A stretch of DNA of 16,421 nt from Subdoligranulum sp. Its GTDB lineage: Bacteria > Bacillota > Clostridia > Oscillospirales > Ruminococcaceae. The DNA lies in NCBI GenBank assembly GCA_004555405.1, contig SFIE01000040.1:1-16421 (forward strand), read 5' to 3'. The position numbers were made by a program, and so were the translations under genes. Below are positions 1-8,639 of this stretch, piece by piece. The stretch's first letter is position 1, and each line of letters starts with the position of its first letter. The notes below the pieces were generated by a model. It saw only the letters and a list, made by a program, of their open reading frames with translations, was not told where the DNA came from and made no database searches.

Positions 1-409
1 CTTTATCCTGCCCATTGATGGCGGTAACCGAAATATCCTCCTTGTGATCAACAGAAAAGTTTCGCCCATTGATCTGAACATTCACAGTGTCTTTATCTAC
101 AACACTATCCTTGGTCGGGATTCCGCGCGTATCCACCACTTTAAGGGTTACGGTTTTGGCAACTGCCTGATTTTTCAGTTCTCCGTCCTTGAATTTTAAG
201 ATCGGGCTCACATTGGGATCTTCATAAATCACATTGTAGCTGCTGATGTAAATCGTGCCGCTGTTGTCCAGTTCGGTCGCAGCAGTGCTTCCGCTTTGCG
301 TGCCGCCGTTGTTTTTGTTATCCTCTCCTTCTGCCCATGCGGGCACGGCTGCGGTGGCAGCCATGGTGACGGCCAGCACCAGTGCTGCCAGTTTTTTCAG
401 CTGTTTCAT
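1..409 (-). CDS. Secreted protein, N-terminal part (cut by left window edge)
   Basis: The first 136 residues of a protein that runs off the left edge. It opens with a classic Sec signal peptide: basic residues at 2-6 (KQLKK), a hydrophobic stretch at about 7-22, and an A-W-A cleavage motif at 24-26. A polar, Gly/Ser/Asn-rich linker follows (about 27-45). The rest alternates hydrophobic and polar residues in the manner of extracellular beta-sandwich domains. The start is set by GGAGG nine bases before the ATG, lying in the end of the upstream ATPase gene. Only three bases separate this start from the ATPase stop, so the two are co-transcribed and probably translationally coupled. Inference: an exported component of, or substrate for, the adjacent exporter, possibly with the permease further left. 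No family is named because the diagnostic part is outside the window. Confidence 0.8.
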   Translation of the reverse strand, partial: MKQLKKLAALVLAVTMAATAAVPAWAEGEDNKNNGGTQSGSTAATELDNSGTIYISSYNVIYEDPNVSPILKFKDGELKNQAVAKTVTLKVVDTRGIPTKDSVVDKDTVNVQINGRNFSVDHKEDISVTAINGQDK

Positions 410-412
410 CGT

Positions 413-1162
413 TCATTCCTCCCCGGGCAGTTGCCTGCCGAATAACTTTTGATATCCCTCGCGCTTTTGCTGTTCGCTGCGCACCACATCGCTTTGCACC
501 TTGCCGTCCAGCACGGTGATCACCCGGTCTGCACACAGGGCAAGGTCCTGCTCGTGCGTTACCATAATATAGGTAATGCCCTTTTGCTTGCTCATGCTCA
601 GCATTTGATACAGCACCTGCCGTGTGGTGGCGCTGTCCAGGTTGCCGGTGGGCTCATCGGCAAAAATCACTTTGGGGCTGCCCACAAACGCGCGCGCAAT
701 GCCCACGCGCTGCTGCTGGCCGCCGCTCATTTCGGTGGGGCGGTGATTTTCGCGCCCGGTCAGCCCCATCAGCTTTAACTGTTCGTGCGCCTGTTTTAAG
801 CGCTCTTTGCGGGGCACCCCCTTAAACATAAGCGGCAGCGCCACATTTTCGGCAGCTGTCATGCTGGGCAGCAGGTTGTAGCTTTGAAAAATAAAGCCAA
901 GGTATTTTTGACGAAACACCGCCAGCTCGCCCTCGCTCATGGCGCTGATTTCGCGCTTGCCGATAAACACCTGCCCCGATGTGGGCTTTTCCAGCCCGGC
1001 CAGCTGGTTGAGCAGCGTGGATTTGCCGCTGCCGGACTGGCCCACGATGCAGCACACCTCGCCGGGCTCGATGGCAATGCTTACATCGTTTAAAGCCGCC
1101 ACTCGCTCCTGCCCCACGCGGTAGATCTTTTTTAAATGGATGGTTTGTATGATCGGTGCCAT
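413..1162 (-). CDS. ABC transporter ATPase, MacB/LolD-type
   Basis: A 249-residue nucleotide-binding subunit of an ABC transporter. Walker A is GQSGSGKST (41-49), the Q-loop glutamine is Q93, the signature SGGQQ is at 146-150, Walker B leads to D169-E170 and is followed by PTGNLD, and the H-loop histidine is H203. The short length, the FIFQSYNLLP Q-loop region and the EMSGGQQQR signature fit the MacB/LolD/FtsE class, which pairs with FtsX/MacB-type permeases and drives extrusion or mechanotransmission across the membrane rather than import. The start at 1162 has AAAAAGGGGAG just upstream. The gene has its own strong promoter and is followed after 3 bases by a signal-peptide protein, so this is the head of an exporter operon that continues beyond the left edge. 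The exported substrate cannot be read from this sequence. Confidence 0.93.
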   Translation of the reverse strand: MAPIIQTIHLKKIYRVGQERVAALNDVSIAIEPGEVCCIVGQSGSGKSTLLNQLAGLEKPTSGQVFIGKREISAMSEGELAVFRQKYLGFIFQSYNLLPSMTAAENVALPLMFKGVPRKERLKQAHEQLKLMGLTGRENHRPTEMSGGQQQRVGIARAFVGSPKVIFADEPTGNLDSATTRQVLYQMLSMSKQKGITYIMVTHEQDLALCADRVITVLDGKVQSDVVRSEQQKREGYQKLFGRQLPGEE

Positions 1163-1221
1163 AAACTCCCCTTTTTCACTTCACCACAAGGGTTACAAAT
1201 GTGCTTTGGTTGCTACTATTT

Positions 1222-1249
1222 ACTATACGGATGCCGCCGGTTTTGTCAA
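1222..1249 (-). promoter_or_regulatory. Sigma-A-type promoter for the ABC exporter operon
   Basis: On the minus strand a perfect -35 TTGACA (1244-1249) is followed after 16 bases by TATAGT (1222-1227, five of six to consensus). It lies in the 128-base gap between the polC stop and the ATPase start, giving a leader of roughly 55 bases. It is one of the best-matching promoters in the window and indicates that the exporter genes are transcribed independently of polC. Confidence 0.8.
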
Positions 1250-1290
1250 TACGCTGCGCTGCCAAAAATTCCATGAAAATTCGGCAGGTT

Positions 1291-4200
1291 TTACCCAAAA
1301 AAGCTCACCTGACTGGTTTCGGGCAAATCCCCCAGCGCGCCCACCCGGCGCAGGCTTTCCATAATGGCCCCCGACACGCCGCTGGCCTGCTGCAGCTCTT
1401 CGATGGAAATATACTGCTGGCCGTGGGCAGTGGCCTGTTCCAGTGCAATGGCCGCCGTTTCGCCCACGCCCTTCAGTGCGCTGAAGGGCAGGCGCACCTT
1501 GCCATCCTCCACCAGATATTTGCTGGCACGGCTTTTGCCCAGCTGAATGGGCAAAAACTCATAGCCGCGCTGCAGCATTTCGTTTTCGATCTGCAGCGAA
1601 ACCAGCATATCGTCGGTTTTGGCATTTCGTTCCTCTTTGGGCAGGCGCTCGATATCCTTGATGTGCTGCTGCGCCACCCGCACTCCGCCAATGGCGGCCT
1701 CGTAGTCGATATCTGCGCCGCGCACCGTAAAGTACACCGCATAGAACACCTGCGGGTGATACACCTTAAACCACATCAGGCGAATGGCTGCGATCAGATA
1801 GGCCACGGCGTGGGCCTTGGGAAACATATATTTGATGCGGCGGCAGGATTCAATATACCAATCCGGCACATCGTGCTCACGCATGGCCTCCTCCCAGCCG
1901 GGCTGAAAGCCGTTTTTGGCCACCTTGCCCTTACGCACGGCCTCCATGATATCAAAGCTCATTTTCGGCTCCAGCCCCTTGCGCAGCAGATACAGCATAA
2001 TGCTGTCGCGGCAGCCGATCACCTCGGCGATGGTGCAGGTGCCTGAGCGGATCAGCTCATCGGCGTTGTTCGTCCACACATCCGTGCCGTGCGAAAGGCC
2101 CGAGATCTGGATCAGCTCGGAAAAATTCTTGGGCTTTGCCTCCAGCAGCATCTGGCGCACAAAGTTTGTGCCCATTTCGGGAATGCCGAAGGTGCCCGTT
2201 TGGCTGCCGATCTGCTCCGGCGTTACGCCCAGCGCCTCCGGGCTGGTGAGCAGGCTGTAGATCTTGGGGTCGTTCATGGGCACGCTGTCCACCGAAATGC
2301 CGGAATACTCCTCGAAATACTTATAGAATGTGGGCACATCGTGGCCCAGCTCGTCCAGCTTGAGCAATGTATCGTGCAGATATTTAAATTCAAAGTGGGT
2401 GGTCAGCAAACCGCCCTTCACGTCGTCGGCCGGGTGCTGAATGGGGCAGAAATCGTAAATTTCGTTGCAGTCCGGCACAACCACCATGCCGCCGGGGTGC
2501 TGGCCCGTGGTGCGCTTTACCCCCGTGCAGCCCATCGTAAGGCGGTTTTCCTCGGCGTGGTTCACGGTTTTGCCGCGTTCTTCCAAATATTTTTTCACAT
2601 AGCCATAGGCCGTTTTATCCTGCACACCCGAAACCGTGCCCGCCTTGAACACATTTTCCTTGCCGAACAGGCGCTCGGTGTAGCGGTGCACCTCGCTTTG
2701 GTATTCGCCCGAGAAGTTCAGGTCGATATCCGGCTCTTTATCGCCGTAGAAGCCCAGAAAGGTTTCAAAGGGGATATCGTGGCCGTCCACCAGCATATGG
2801 GTGCCGCAGTTGGGGCAGTCTTTATCCGGCAGGTCAAAGCCGTCGCCCACGCTGCCATCGGTGATAAATTCACTGTGCTTGCAGTTGGGGCAGCGATAAT
2901 GCGGCGGCAGGCTGTTCACCTCGGAAATGCCGGAAAAGTGCGCCACGGCGCTGGAGCCAACCGAGCCTCGGCTGCCCACCTGATAGCCCCCCTCGTTGGA
3001 ATAGGCCACCAGCTTGACCGCGATCACATACAGCACGGCATAGCCATGGCCGCAAATGGAATCCAGCTCCTTCTGCAGGCGCTTTTCCACAATTTCGGGC
3101 AATGGATCGCCATAATCCTCTTTGGCGCGTTTCCATGTGGCATCGCGCAGCTGCTGCTCGGCACCCTCGATGCTGGGCGGGTAGGTGCCCCGGGGAATGG
3201 CGCGCAGGTTGTTGTCGATGGTCATGGCGATCTTGTTGGGATTGGTGATGCAGATCTCAAAGGCTTTCTTTTTGGGCAGATAGTCAAATTGCTCCAGCAT
3301 ATCCTCGGTGGTGCGGAAATACAAAGGCGCCTGATTGTCGGCATCCTTAAAGCCGCTGCCCGCCTGCAATATGGCGCGGTAGGTGGCGTCCTCGGGGTCC
3401 TGAAAATGCACATCGCCCGTGGCGATCACAGGCTTGTGCAGCTCTTCGCCCAAGCGAATGACCGTGCGGTTGAAATCCTTCAGCTTTTCCACCGAATCCA
3501 CCGTGCCGTTGCGCAGCATGAATTCGTTGTTGCCCAGAGGCTGCACCTCAAGATAATCATAATAGGCGGCAATGCGGCACAGCTCGTCCCAGCTGCGGCC
3601 CTCCACAATGGCCCGGAACAATTCACCCTGCTCACACGCCGAGCCCACAATAAGGCCTTCGCGGTATTTGTTCAGCAGGCTGCGGGGCACACGCGGTTTT
3701 TTAAAGAAATACTGGGTATGCGCCGCGCTGACAATGCGGTACAGGTTTTTTAAGCCGATCTGGTTTTTCACCAGCAGGATCATGTGATAGTACTTTTTCT
3801 TCAGCACTTCCTTGTTGCCGCCCAGCCCGGTGTTGATCTGGCGCACGGTCTGCACCTCGCGTTCTTCCAGATCTTCCAGCATTTTGCAGAAGATCTTGGC
3901 CAGCGCCAGCGCATCGTCCACCGCACGGTGGTGGTTGAAGGGCTCAATTTCCAAGTGCTTGTTCACGGTGTCCAGCTTGTAGTTGCGCAGGCCCGGATAC
4001 AGCACCTGTGCCATGGGCAGCGTGTCAATATTGGTGTTGGTAAAGCGGAAGCCTGCACGGGCCGCGCCGTGGTTCAGCATTTCCATATCAAAGCCGTGGC
4101 CGTTGTGCGCCACCAGAATGCTGCTGCCGCACCACTGGTGAAACTCCTTCAGCGCCTGCTCGGGCGTGGGGGCATCGGCCACCATGGCATCGTTGATGCC

Positions 4201-5586
4201 CGTAAGCTCCACGATTTTGGGCGGAATGGGAATGCCGGGATTCACAAAGGTGGAAAAGCGATCCGTGATCTGGCCGTTTTCCACCACCACCGCACCAATT
4301 TCGGTGAGGCGGTCATGCTCAAAATCCAAGCCGGTGGTTTCCACATCAAACACCACGAACCGGCCGTTCATGGGTTCATCGTCCTCGCCGTAAACCACGG
4401 GCACCATATCGTCTACAAAATAGGCTTCGCAGCCGTAGATCACCTTAAAATAGGGGTCTTTTTTATGAATGCTGTCGGCAGCAGCCATGGCCTCGGGGTA
4501 GCCCTGACACACGCCGTGGTCGGTAACGGCAATGGCGCGGTGGCCCATGCGGTGTGCCAGCTGCACAATGCCGTTGGGATCACAAAAGCCGTCCATGCTG
4601 GAAAGCTTGGTGTGCAGGTGCAGCTCCACGCGCTTTTCGGGCGCGTTGTCACGCCGGGGGGTGCGCTGCACCACCAGCACATCATAGGGATACACCACAT
4701 AATCGTGCTCGTATTTATCATAGGTGCAGCTGCCGCGCACCACCAGCGTGGTGCCGGGCTTGAGCCCTTCCCACTTGCTGGGCTTGTTGGGATCATCGTT
4801 ATCGCCGCTGCGCATTTTCAAATTGATCGAGCCATGGTAGTCGGTGATGGAAACCATATAGCTTTTGCGGAAGTTGCCCTTGGTTTCGGTGGCAAACACA
4901 TCGCCCCAGATCACCACCTTGCCGTTGTCGGCCCCCAGCTCGGCCAGCGGGGTAAGCTCGGTCGGGCGGAACATTTCGCCATGGAACACCTCGGCGGGGG
5001 TGTCCTCCAAGGCAAGGCCGGGCACCTTGATGGCCGTGCCCTTCTTTTTCTGGGCGGCAAAGGCCACTGCGGGCACCTTTTCCTGAATGTGCTTCTGCCA
5101 CTCGTCCTCGTTCATTTTAGCGCCGTCCTTCAGTTGAACAGCAGGGCGGGTTCCCGTGCGCTCTAAAAGCCGGTCTGCCAGCTTATCGGGGAATTTCACG
5201 CTTTCCAGAATGTTGCGCCCGGCGTCCACCTGAATTTGAATGCTTTGCCCCTGCAGGGTGATGGGTGCGCCGTCCAAAAAGCCGTTGATGGGCACGCCCT
5301 CTTCTTTCAGCTCGTCCAATATCTGGCGCAAGGCGGGCTCGGTGAGCTGCTCGTAGCCAAAATAGTTTTCGGTTTTGATCTCGTAGCCCTCAAATTGGGG
5401 CGACAGGCTCACGCACAGCCGCGCACACAGAGCAGGGTCCAGCGGGGCGGCGCTGCGCAGGCCCAAGATCACCCGGCGGCTTTGGCGGCGCTGTTCCACT
5501 TTTTCCAGCAAAACGCTGCCGAAGGCGGCAGCAAACTGAGGGTCGGCCCCAAATTCGGGCCAGACCTGCGTTACCAGCAGATTCAA
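1291..5586 (-). CDS. polC: DNA polymerase III alpha subunit, PolC type
   Basis: The 1431-residue replicative polymerase of low-GC Firmicutes, about the usual PolC length. Order of domains: N-terminal region (1 to about 200), OB fold (about 205-315), first part of the PHP domain (from R319, H-L-H at 323-325), inserted 3'-5' proofreading exonuclease (406 to about 575; ExoI D414-x-E416, a HNGHGFD ExoII region, HHRAVDDA ExoIII), second part of PHP, then the polymerase core. The core shows the GSRGSVGSS palm motif, a zinc-binding element (C899, C902, C924, C927) and the catalytic D953-I-D955. The start codon is TTG at 5586, with AAAGGA eight bases upstream; the next in-frame Met is about residue 157 and would delete the N-terminal region. 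It follows mmcQ by 59 bases and probably shares its promoter. No truncation or frameshift is seen. Confidence 0.98.
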   Translation of the reverse strand: MNLLVTQVWPEFGADPQFAAAFGSVLLEKVEQRRQSRRVILGLRSAAPLDPALCARLCVSLSPQFEGYEIKTENYFGYEQLTEPALRQILDELKEEGVPINGFLDGAPITLQGQSIQIQVDAGRNILESVKFPDKLADRLLERTGTRPAVQLKDGAKMNEDEWQKHIQEKVPAVAFAAQKKKGTAIKVPGLALEDTPAEVFHGEMFRPTELTPLAELGADNGKVVIWGDVFATETKGNFRKSYMVSITDYHGSINLKMRSGDNDDPNKPSKWEGLKPGTTLVVRGSCTYDKYEHDYVVYPYDVLVVQRTPRRDNAPEKRVELHLHTKLSSMDGFCDPNGIVQLAHRMGHRAIAVTDHGVCQGYPEAMAAADSIHKKDPYFKVIYGCEAYFVDDMVPVVYGEDDEPMNGRFVVFDVETTGLDFEHDRLTEIGAVVVENGQITDRFSTFVNPGIPIPPKIVELTGINDAMVADAPTPEQALKEFHQWCGSSILVAHNGHGFDMEMLNHGAARAGFRFTNTNIDTLPMAQVLYPGLRNYKLDTVNKHLEIEPFNHHRAVDDALALAKIFCKMLEDLEEREVQTVRQINTGLGGNKEVLKKKYYHMILLVKNQIGLKNLYRIVSAAHTQYFFKKPRVPRSLLNKYREGLIVGSACEQGELFRAIVEGRSWDELCRIAAYYDYLEVQPLGNNEFMLRNGTVDSVEKLKDFNRTVIRLGEELHKPVIATGDVHFQDPEDATYRAILQAGSGFKDADNQAPLYFRTTEDMLEQFDYLPKKKAFEICITNPNKIAMTIDNNLRAIPRGTYPPSIEGAEQQLRDATWKRAKEDYGDPLPEIVEKRLQKELDSICGHGYAVLYVIAVKLVAYSNEGGYQVGSRGSVGSSAVAHFSGISEVNSLPPHYRCPNCKHSEFITDGSVGDGFDLPDKDCPNCGTHMLVDGHDIPFETFLGFYGDKEPDIDLNFSGEYQSEVHRYTERLFGKENVFKAGTVSGVQDKTAYGYVKKYLEERGKTVNHAEENRLTMGCTGVKRTTGQHPGGMVVVPDCNEIYDFCPIQHPADDVKGGLLTTHFEFKYLHDTLLKLDELGHDVPTFYKYFEEYSGISVDSVPMNDPKIYSLLTSPEALGVTPEQIGSQTGTFGIPEMGTNFVRQMLLEAKPKNFSELIQISGLSHGTDVWTNNADELIRSGTCTIAEVIGCRDSIMLYLLRKGLEPKMSFDIMEAVRKGKVAKNGFQPGWEEAMREHDVPDWYIESCRRIKYMFPKAHAVAYLIAAIRLMWFKVYHPQVFYAVYFTVRGADIDYEAAIGGVRVAQQHIKDIERLPKEERNAKTDDMLVSLQIENEMLQRGYEFLPIQLGKSRASKYLVEDGKVRLPFSALKGVGETAAIALEQATAHGQQYISIEELQQASGVSGAIMESLRRVGALGDLPETSQVSFFG

Positions 5587-5645
5587 TGCAGTGTCCTTTC
5601 TTTTACTATCCGTAATGTATCCGTTAATATATCTATTTGTATAAA

Positions 5646-6026
5646 TTATTTTCGCTTTTGGGGGCGTTTTTTCGCCTGGGTAGCCTGAAAGCTCATATCC
5701 ACCAGCATTGCAAGGGGTTCGTCGGGCACGGTTTCATTCAATAGAACCGTGATCCAGTTGGCCTTGTTCATGTGATACGCCGGGAAAAACCCTGCTTCGC
5801 ACCGCAAAGAGCCAATAAGAAGCGGATCGCATTTCAGGTTGACCACACTGCACATTTCCTCGCCCGGCAGCCCCAGCCTTGCCTGTGGGATGTCCATGAT
5901 CACGGCAAACCATTTTTGGTTGTCCGCATGGCGAAACACAGCATAGGTAGGCGATCTCATCCAGGGATGATCTGCCTGCACACCGTAATGTGTGCCGATC
6001 CATGTTTCCAGTGCTGCTCGGTTCAT
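5646..6026 (-). CDS. MmcQ/YjbR family protein
   Basis: A 126-residue small cytosolic protein of the MmcQ/YjbR family (CyaY-like fold, often labelled DNA-binding without firm evidence). Visible hallmarks are WFAVIMDIP (39-47), NLKCDP (63-68), the LRCEAGFFPAYHMNKANWITV block (74-94) with its conserved K88-x-x-W91, and a closing aromatic/basic helix. The open frame extends further upstream, but the start at 6026 is preferred because GGGAGAG lies about seven bases before it and the protein then has family length. It is the first gene of a two-gene unit with polC. A good promoter lies about 160 bases upstream, leaving an unusually long structured leader. The molecular role is not established, and its link to replication is only positional. 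Confidence 0.88.
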   Translation of the reverse strand: MNRAALETWIGTHYGVQADHPWMRSPTYAVFRHADNQKWFAVIMDIPQARLGLPGEEMCSVVNLKCDPLLIGSLRCEAGFFPAYHMNKANWITVLLNETVPDEPLAMLVDMSFQATQAKKRPQKRK

Positions 6027-6055
6027 AGCGGGTCTCTCCCTTGATGGTGTTCTAT

Positions 6056-6180
6056 GCCTGCCGTATATACACCTCGGCAGGCCGTTTTGTGGCAGGCTTT
6101 GCAAAATTTTTTCAAAAAATTACAGCAGGCAGCGCACCGCCCCGTGGGGCATTTGCCAAAAGCGGCTCACCGCCCTGCCT
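6056..6180 (-). promoter_or_regulatory. Structured 5' leader of mmcQ-polC (possible attenuator)
   Basis: RNA from the 6191-6219 promoter would begin at about 6184 and carry a leader of roughly 158 bases. Read 5' to 3': AGGCAG (6175-6180) can pair with CTGCCT (6127-6132), enclosing GCGG-TGAG-CCGC and a GCCC/GGGC hairpin, so a three-way junction is possible. This is followed by a T6 run (6114-6119). Further on, GCCTGCCG (6075-6082) forms a perfect 8-bp stem with CGGCAGGC (6056-6063), and a second GCCTGCC (6091-6097) competes for the same partner. The last hairpin ends about 20 bases before the ribosome binding site. No known riboswitch class is recognised. The structure is seen by eye only and regulation is inferred. 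Confidence 0.4.
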
Positions 6181-6190
6181 TTCCATCCTA

Positions 6191-6219
6191 ATTTTATCAT
6201 ACTCTTGGAATGTTTCCAA
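6191..6219 (-). promoter_or_regulatory. Promoter of mmcQ-polC with a palindrome over the -35
   Basis: The minus strand shows TTGGAA (6214-6219), a 17-base spacer and TAAAAT (6191-6196), preceded by TGA so that the -10 is of the extended TGn type. The -35 is one arm of a perfect inverted repeat, TTGGAA-ACA-TTCCAA (6205-6219), which could be an operator. The promoter lies downstream of the ispG terminator, so mmcQ-polC is a separate transcription unit. Confidence 0.7.
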
Positions 6220-6309
6220 ATGGTATCCAAAATAAAAATCAGAAGCGATGAAAAGCCGTTCTCCCGTAGGAAACAACTGATTTTTTGTTCGATTTTTCGC
6301 CAGATACAT

Positions 6310-6351
6310 AAAAAGCTGCTTTGGCAGCATTACAGCCAAAGCAGACTTTTT
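6310..6351 (-). terminator. Bidirectional intrinsic terminator after ispG
   Basis: A perfect 10-bp stem (CTGCTTTGGC with GCCAAAGCAG, at 6335-6344 and 6316-6325) closes a 9-base loop. On the minus strand it is followed by CTTTTT. The plus strand also has ACTTTTT after the stem, so it could work both ways. It lies about 60 bases beyond the ispG stop and ends the pyrH-to-ispG cluster. The whole stretch 6027-6404 holds this terminator, the mmcQ promoter and its leader, and no convincing gene. Confidence 0.9.
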
Positions 6352-6404
6352 CTTGCAAATAGGCAGGTTTATGCGAGTCCTATCTGTATTTGATATTCTA
6401 CAAT

Positions 6405-7448
6405 TTACAACTTGTAAATTTCTTCCATGAACTGTTCCAGAATATTGCCGGTCAGCTTGCGCACAGGCTTGCCGTGAATGATCAGCATGGCCTCATTCTT
6501 GCCGCCTGCAATGCCAATGTCGGCCTCACGCGCTTCGCCCGGGCCGTTCACAATGCAGCCCATCACGGCCACCTTGATGGGCTTTTTATAGCCCTTCAGG
6601 CGCTTTTCCACTTCTTTGGCAATTTCAATGCACGGATACTGCGTGCGGCCGCAGGTGGGGCAGCTGATCACCTCGGGGCCTGCCACCGGGAAGCCGGCGG
6701 CGCGCAGGATATCGTATCCGGCCTCCACCTCACGCTCGGGGTCATCGGCCAGCGAAACACGCAGCGTATCGCCAATGCCCTCCAGCAGCATACCGCCGAT
6801 GCCCATGCCGGATTTGATCAGGCCCATGCGATAGGTTCCGGCTTCGGTAACGCCCACATGCAGCGGATAATCGCACTTTTGGCTCAGCAGCCGGTAAGAT
6901 TCCATCATGCGGGGCACATTGCTGCTTTTGATGGAGATCACGATCTGATCAAAATCGTGTTTTTCCAAAAGCGCCACATGATACATGGCGCTTTCCACCA
7001 GTGCCTCGGGCACGGGTGCGCCGTATTTTTCCAGAATATGCTTTTCCAGACTGCCCGCATTCACACCAATGCGAATGGGCACGCCGTGCAGGCGGCAGGT
7101 ATCGGCCACGGCCTTTACACGGTCGTCACTGCCAATGTTGCCGGGGTTGATGCGGATCTTATCCACGCCCGCTTCCACACAGGCCAGCGCCGCCTTATAG
7201 TCAAAATGGATATCCGCCACAATGGGAATATCCACGGCGTTTTTCAGTGCCGTGATCAGGCGGGCATCCTCGGGGGTGGGCACGGTAACGCGCAGGATCT
7301 GGCAGCCTGCCGCCGCCACACGCTTTGCCTGCTCCACATTGCCCTGCACATCCTCTACCGGCACATTCAGCATGGTCTGCACTGCAATGGGATGGTTGCC
7401 GCCAATGGTCAGATTGCCGATCTTCACTTCCCGTTTCGGAATACGCAT
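6405..7448 (-). CDS. ispG: 4-Hydroxy-3-methylbut-2-enyl diphosphate synthase (MEP pathway)
   Basis: A 347-residue IspG (GcpE). It converts 2-C-methylerythritol 2,4-cyclodiphosphate to HMBPP, the penultimate MEP step, using a [4Fe-4S] cluster. The N-terminal TIM-barrel part shows PIAVQTM, DIPIVADIHFD and KIRINPGNIG. The C-terminal cluster domain has C263 and C266 (SCPTCGR), C298 and E305 in the CIVNGPGE motif, the expected three cysteines and glutamate. Length matches the short bacterial form. GAGGG lies eight bases before the ATG. It follows rseP by 24 bases and is the last gene before a strong terminator. With dxr two genes upstream it supplies precursors for the undecaprenyl diphosphate made by UppS in the same cluster. 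Confidence 0.98.
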   Translation of the reverse strand: MRIPKREVKIGNLTIGGNHPIAVQTMLNVPVEDVQGNVEQAKRVAAAGCQILRVTVPTPEDARLITALKNAVDIPIVADIHFDYKAALACVEAGVDKIRINPGNIGSDDRVKAVADTCRLHGVPIRIGVNAGSLEKHILEKYGAPVPEALVESAMYHVALLEKHDFDQIVISIKSSNVPRMMESYRLLSQKCDYPLHVGVTEAGTYRMGLIKSGMGIGGMLLEGIGDTLRVSLADDPEREVEAGYDILRAAGFPVAGPEVISCPTCGRTQYPCIEIAKEVEKRLKGYKKPIKVAVMGCIVNGPGEAREADIGIAGGKNEAMLIIHGKPVRKLTGNILEQFMEEIYKL

Positions 7449-7472
7449 AGTTTTTCCCTCACATTTTCAAAA

Positions 7473-8570
7473 TTAAAAGATCCTTAAAATATCCTGCCAT
7501 GTGGCAAAGATCATAAGAGCAAACAGCATGGCCATGCCTGCTGCATTGATGGCCATCTGCCATTTGGTGGGCACCGGGCGGTGAAGAATGGCCTCCGCCA
7601 GCACCAGCAGCGCCTTGCCGCCATCCAGCGCAGGCAGGGGCAGCAGGTTCACAATGCCCAGATTGATGGTGATGAGCGCCAGAATATTGATCACATCCTG
7701 CCAGCCGTAGCTGACTGCTTCGCCGATGGTGCTTACAATGCCCACCGGGCCCGAAAGATCGTTGATGCTGGCCCGGCCCCGGAAAATATCCAGAATGCCG
7801 GTGTAGATAATGCGCCCGTAATACACTGTGCTGCGGGCCGCTTCCACCGTGACGGTGATAAAATTTTTATGCACGGAATACACGCGGAAGCCCAGCTGCA
7901 TATGCTGGTTGCCCTGGTCATCGGTGGTGGTGCCGAACCGCACGGCGGGCAGCTGCACGGTTTCGCCGTTTCGGCGCACCACAAAGCTGGCCTGATGATT
8001 TTCGGTGCGGGAAAGCTCGTAAAAAATATCCCCGGCTACAATGCACCGATGCCCATTGACCTTTACAATGGTATCCCCCACCTGCAGGCCGCTTTGGGCG
8101 CTGAGCGAGGTTTCATCCACTTCGCCGATCTGACGGCTGGCGATCACGCTGTCCGGGCTGGAAAGCAGCACAAACAGCGCCAGAAAGCCCAGCAGAAAAT
8201 TCATGCAGGCCCCGGCCAGCAGCACCGCAATGCGCTTTTTGGGGCGGGCCAGCGGAAACGGGATATTCTGCTCTACACTGCCGTAGCTTTGTTCTGACGC
8301 TTTTTCCTTCTCGGGCTGCCGCACACAGTCCTCCAGCAGTTTGCCGTCCTCGTCTTCACCTTCCATGCTCACAAAGCCGCCCACCGGCAAAAGGCGCAGG
8401 CTGTAGTTTGTGCCGTTTTTCTCGGTCTGCCAGATGGCAGGGCCCATGCCAATGGAAAATTCCAGCACCCGAATGCCGTTGTGTTTGGCCACCAGATAGT
8501 GGCCAAGCTCATGCACCAGGATCACGATCCCAAACACCAAAGCCGAAACCACAAGGGTTAGAATATTCAT
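7473..8570 (-). CDS. rseP: Site-2 membrane metalloprotease, RseP/RasP family
   Basis: A 365-residue intramembrane zinc protease of peptidase family M50. The zinc motif HELGH is at 20-24 inside the first membrane segment (about 3-25). The second metal-ligand motif, NLLPLPALDGG, is in a C-terminal membrane segment. A PDZ domain lies between (roughly 150-230, with GEVDETSLSAQSGLQVGD). A hydrophobic segment at about 110-140 and one at the C terminus complete the usual four-helix layout. The family performs regulated intramembrane proteolysis of anti-sigma factors and clears signal-peptide remnants. GGAGG precedes the ATG, with slightly long spacing (12 bases). It sits between dxr and ispG, the normal place in Firmicutes. 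The natural substrate cannot be told from this window. Confidence 0.96.
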   Translation of the reverse strand: MNILTLVVSALVFGIVILVHELGHYLVAKHNGIRVLEFSIGMGPAIWQTEKNGTNYSLRLLPVGGFVSMEGEDEDGKLLEDCVRQPEKEKASEQSYGSVEQNIPFPLARPKKRIAVLLAGACMNFLLGFLALFVLLSSPDSVIASRQIGEVDETSLSAQSGLQVGDTIVKVNGHRCIVAGDIFYELSRTENHQASFVVRRNGETVQLPAVRFGTTTDDQGNQHMQLGFRVYSVHKNFITVTVEAARSTVYYGRIIYTGILDIFRGRASINDLSGPVGIVSTIGEAVSYGWQDVINILALITINLGIVNLLPLPALDGGKALLVLAEAILHRPVPTKWQMAINAAGMAMLFALMIFATWQDILRIF

Positions 8571-8639
8571 ATACCGTTATTTCCTCCCTGTGCAGGTTTC
8601 ATAAAACAGGCTGTATTCTATGTTTATGGCAGTGCCGCC

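Noticed and set aside
1259..1287. Inverted repeat CTGCC/GGCAG after polC as a terminator
   Set aside because: Only 5 bp of stem, an imperfect interior and no T-run after it.
2089..5166. Long plus-strand open frames (for example 2089-3753 and 3784-5166) opposite polC
   Set aside because: They are antisense shadows of a GC-rich gene with clear PolC motifs; the translations are His/Gly/Ala-rich with no recognisable domain.
6112..6339. 75-codon minus-strand ORF between mmcQ and the ispG terminator
   Set aside because: It spans the terminator, the mmcQ promoter and its leader, has no ribosome binding site and no recognisable protein features.
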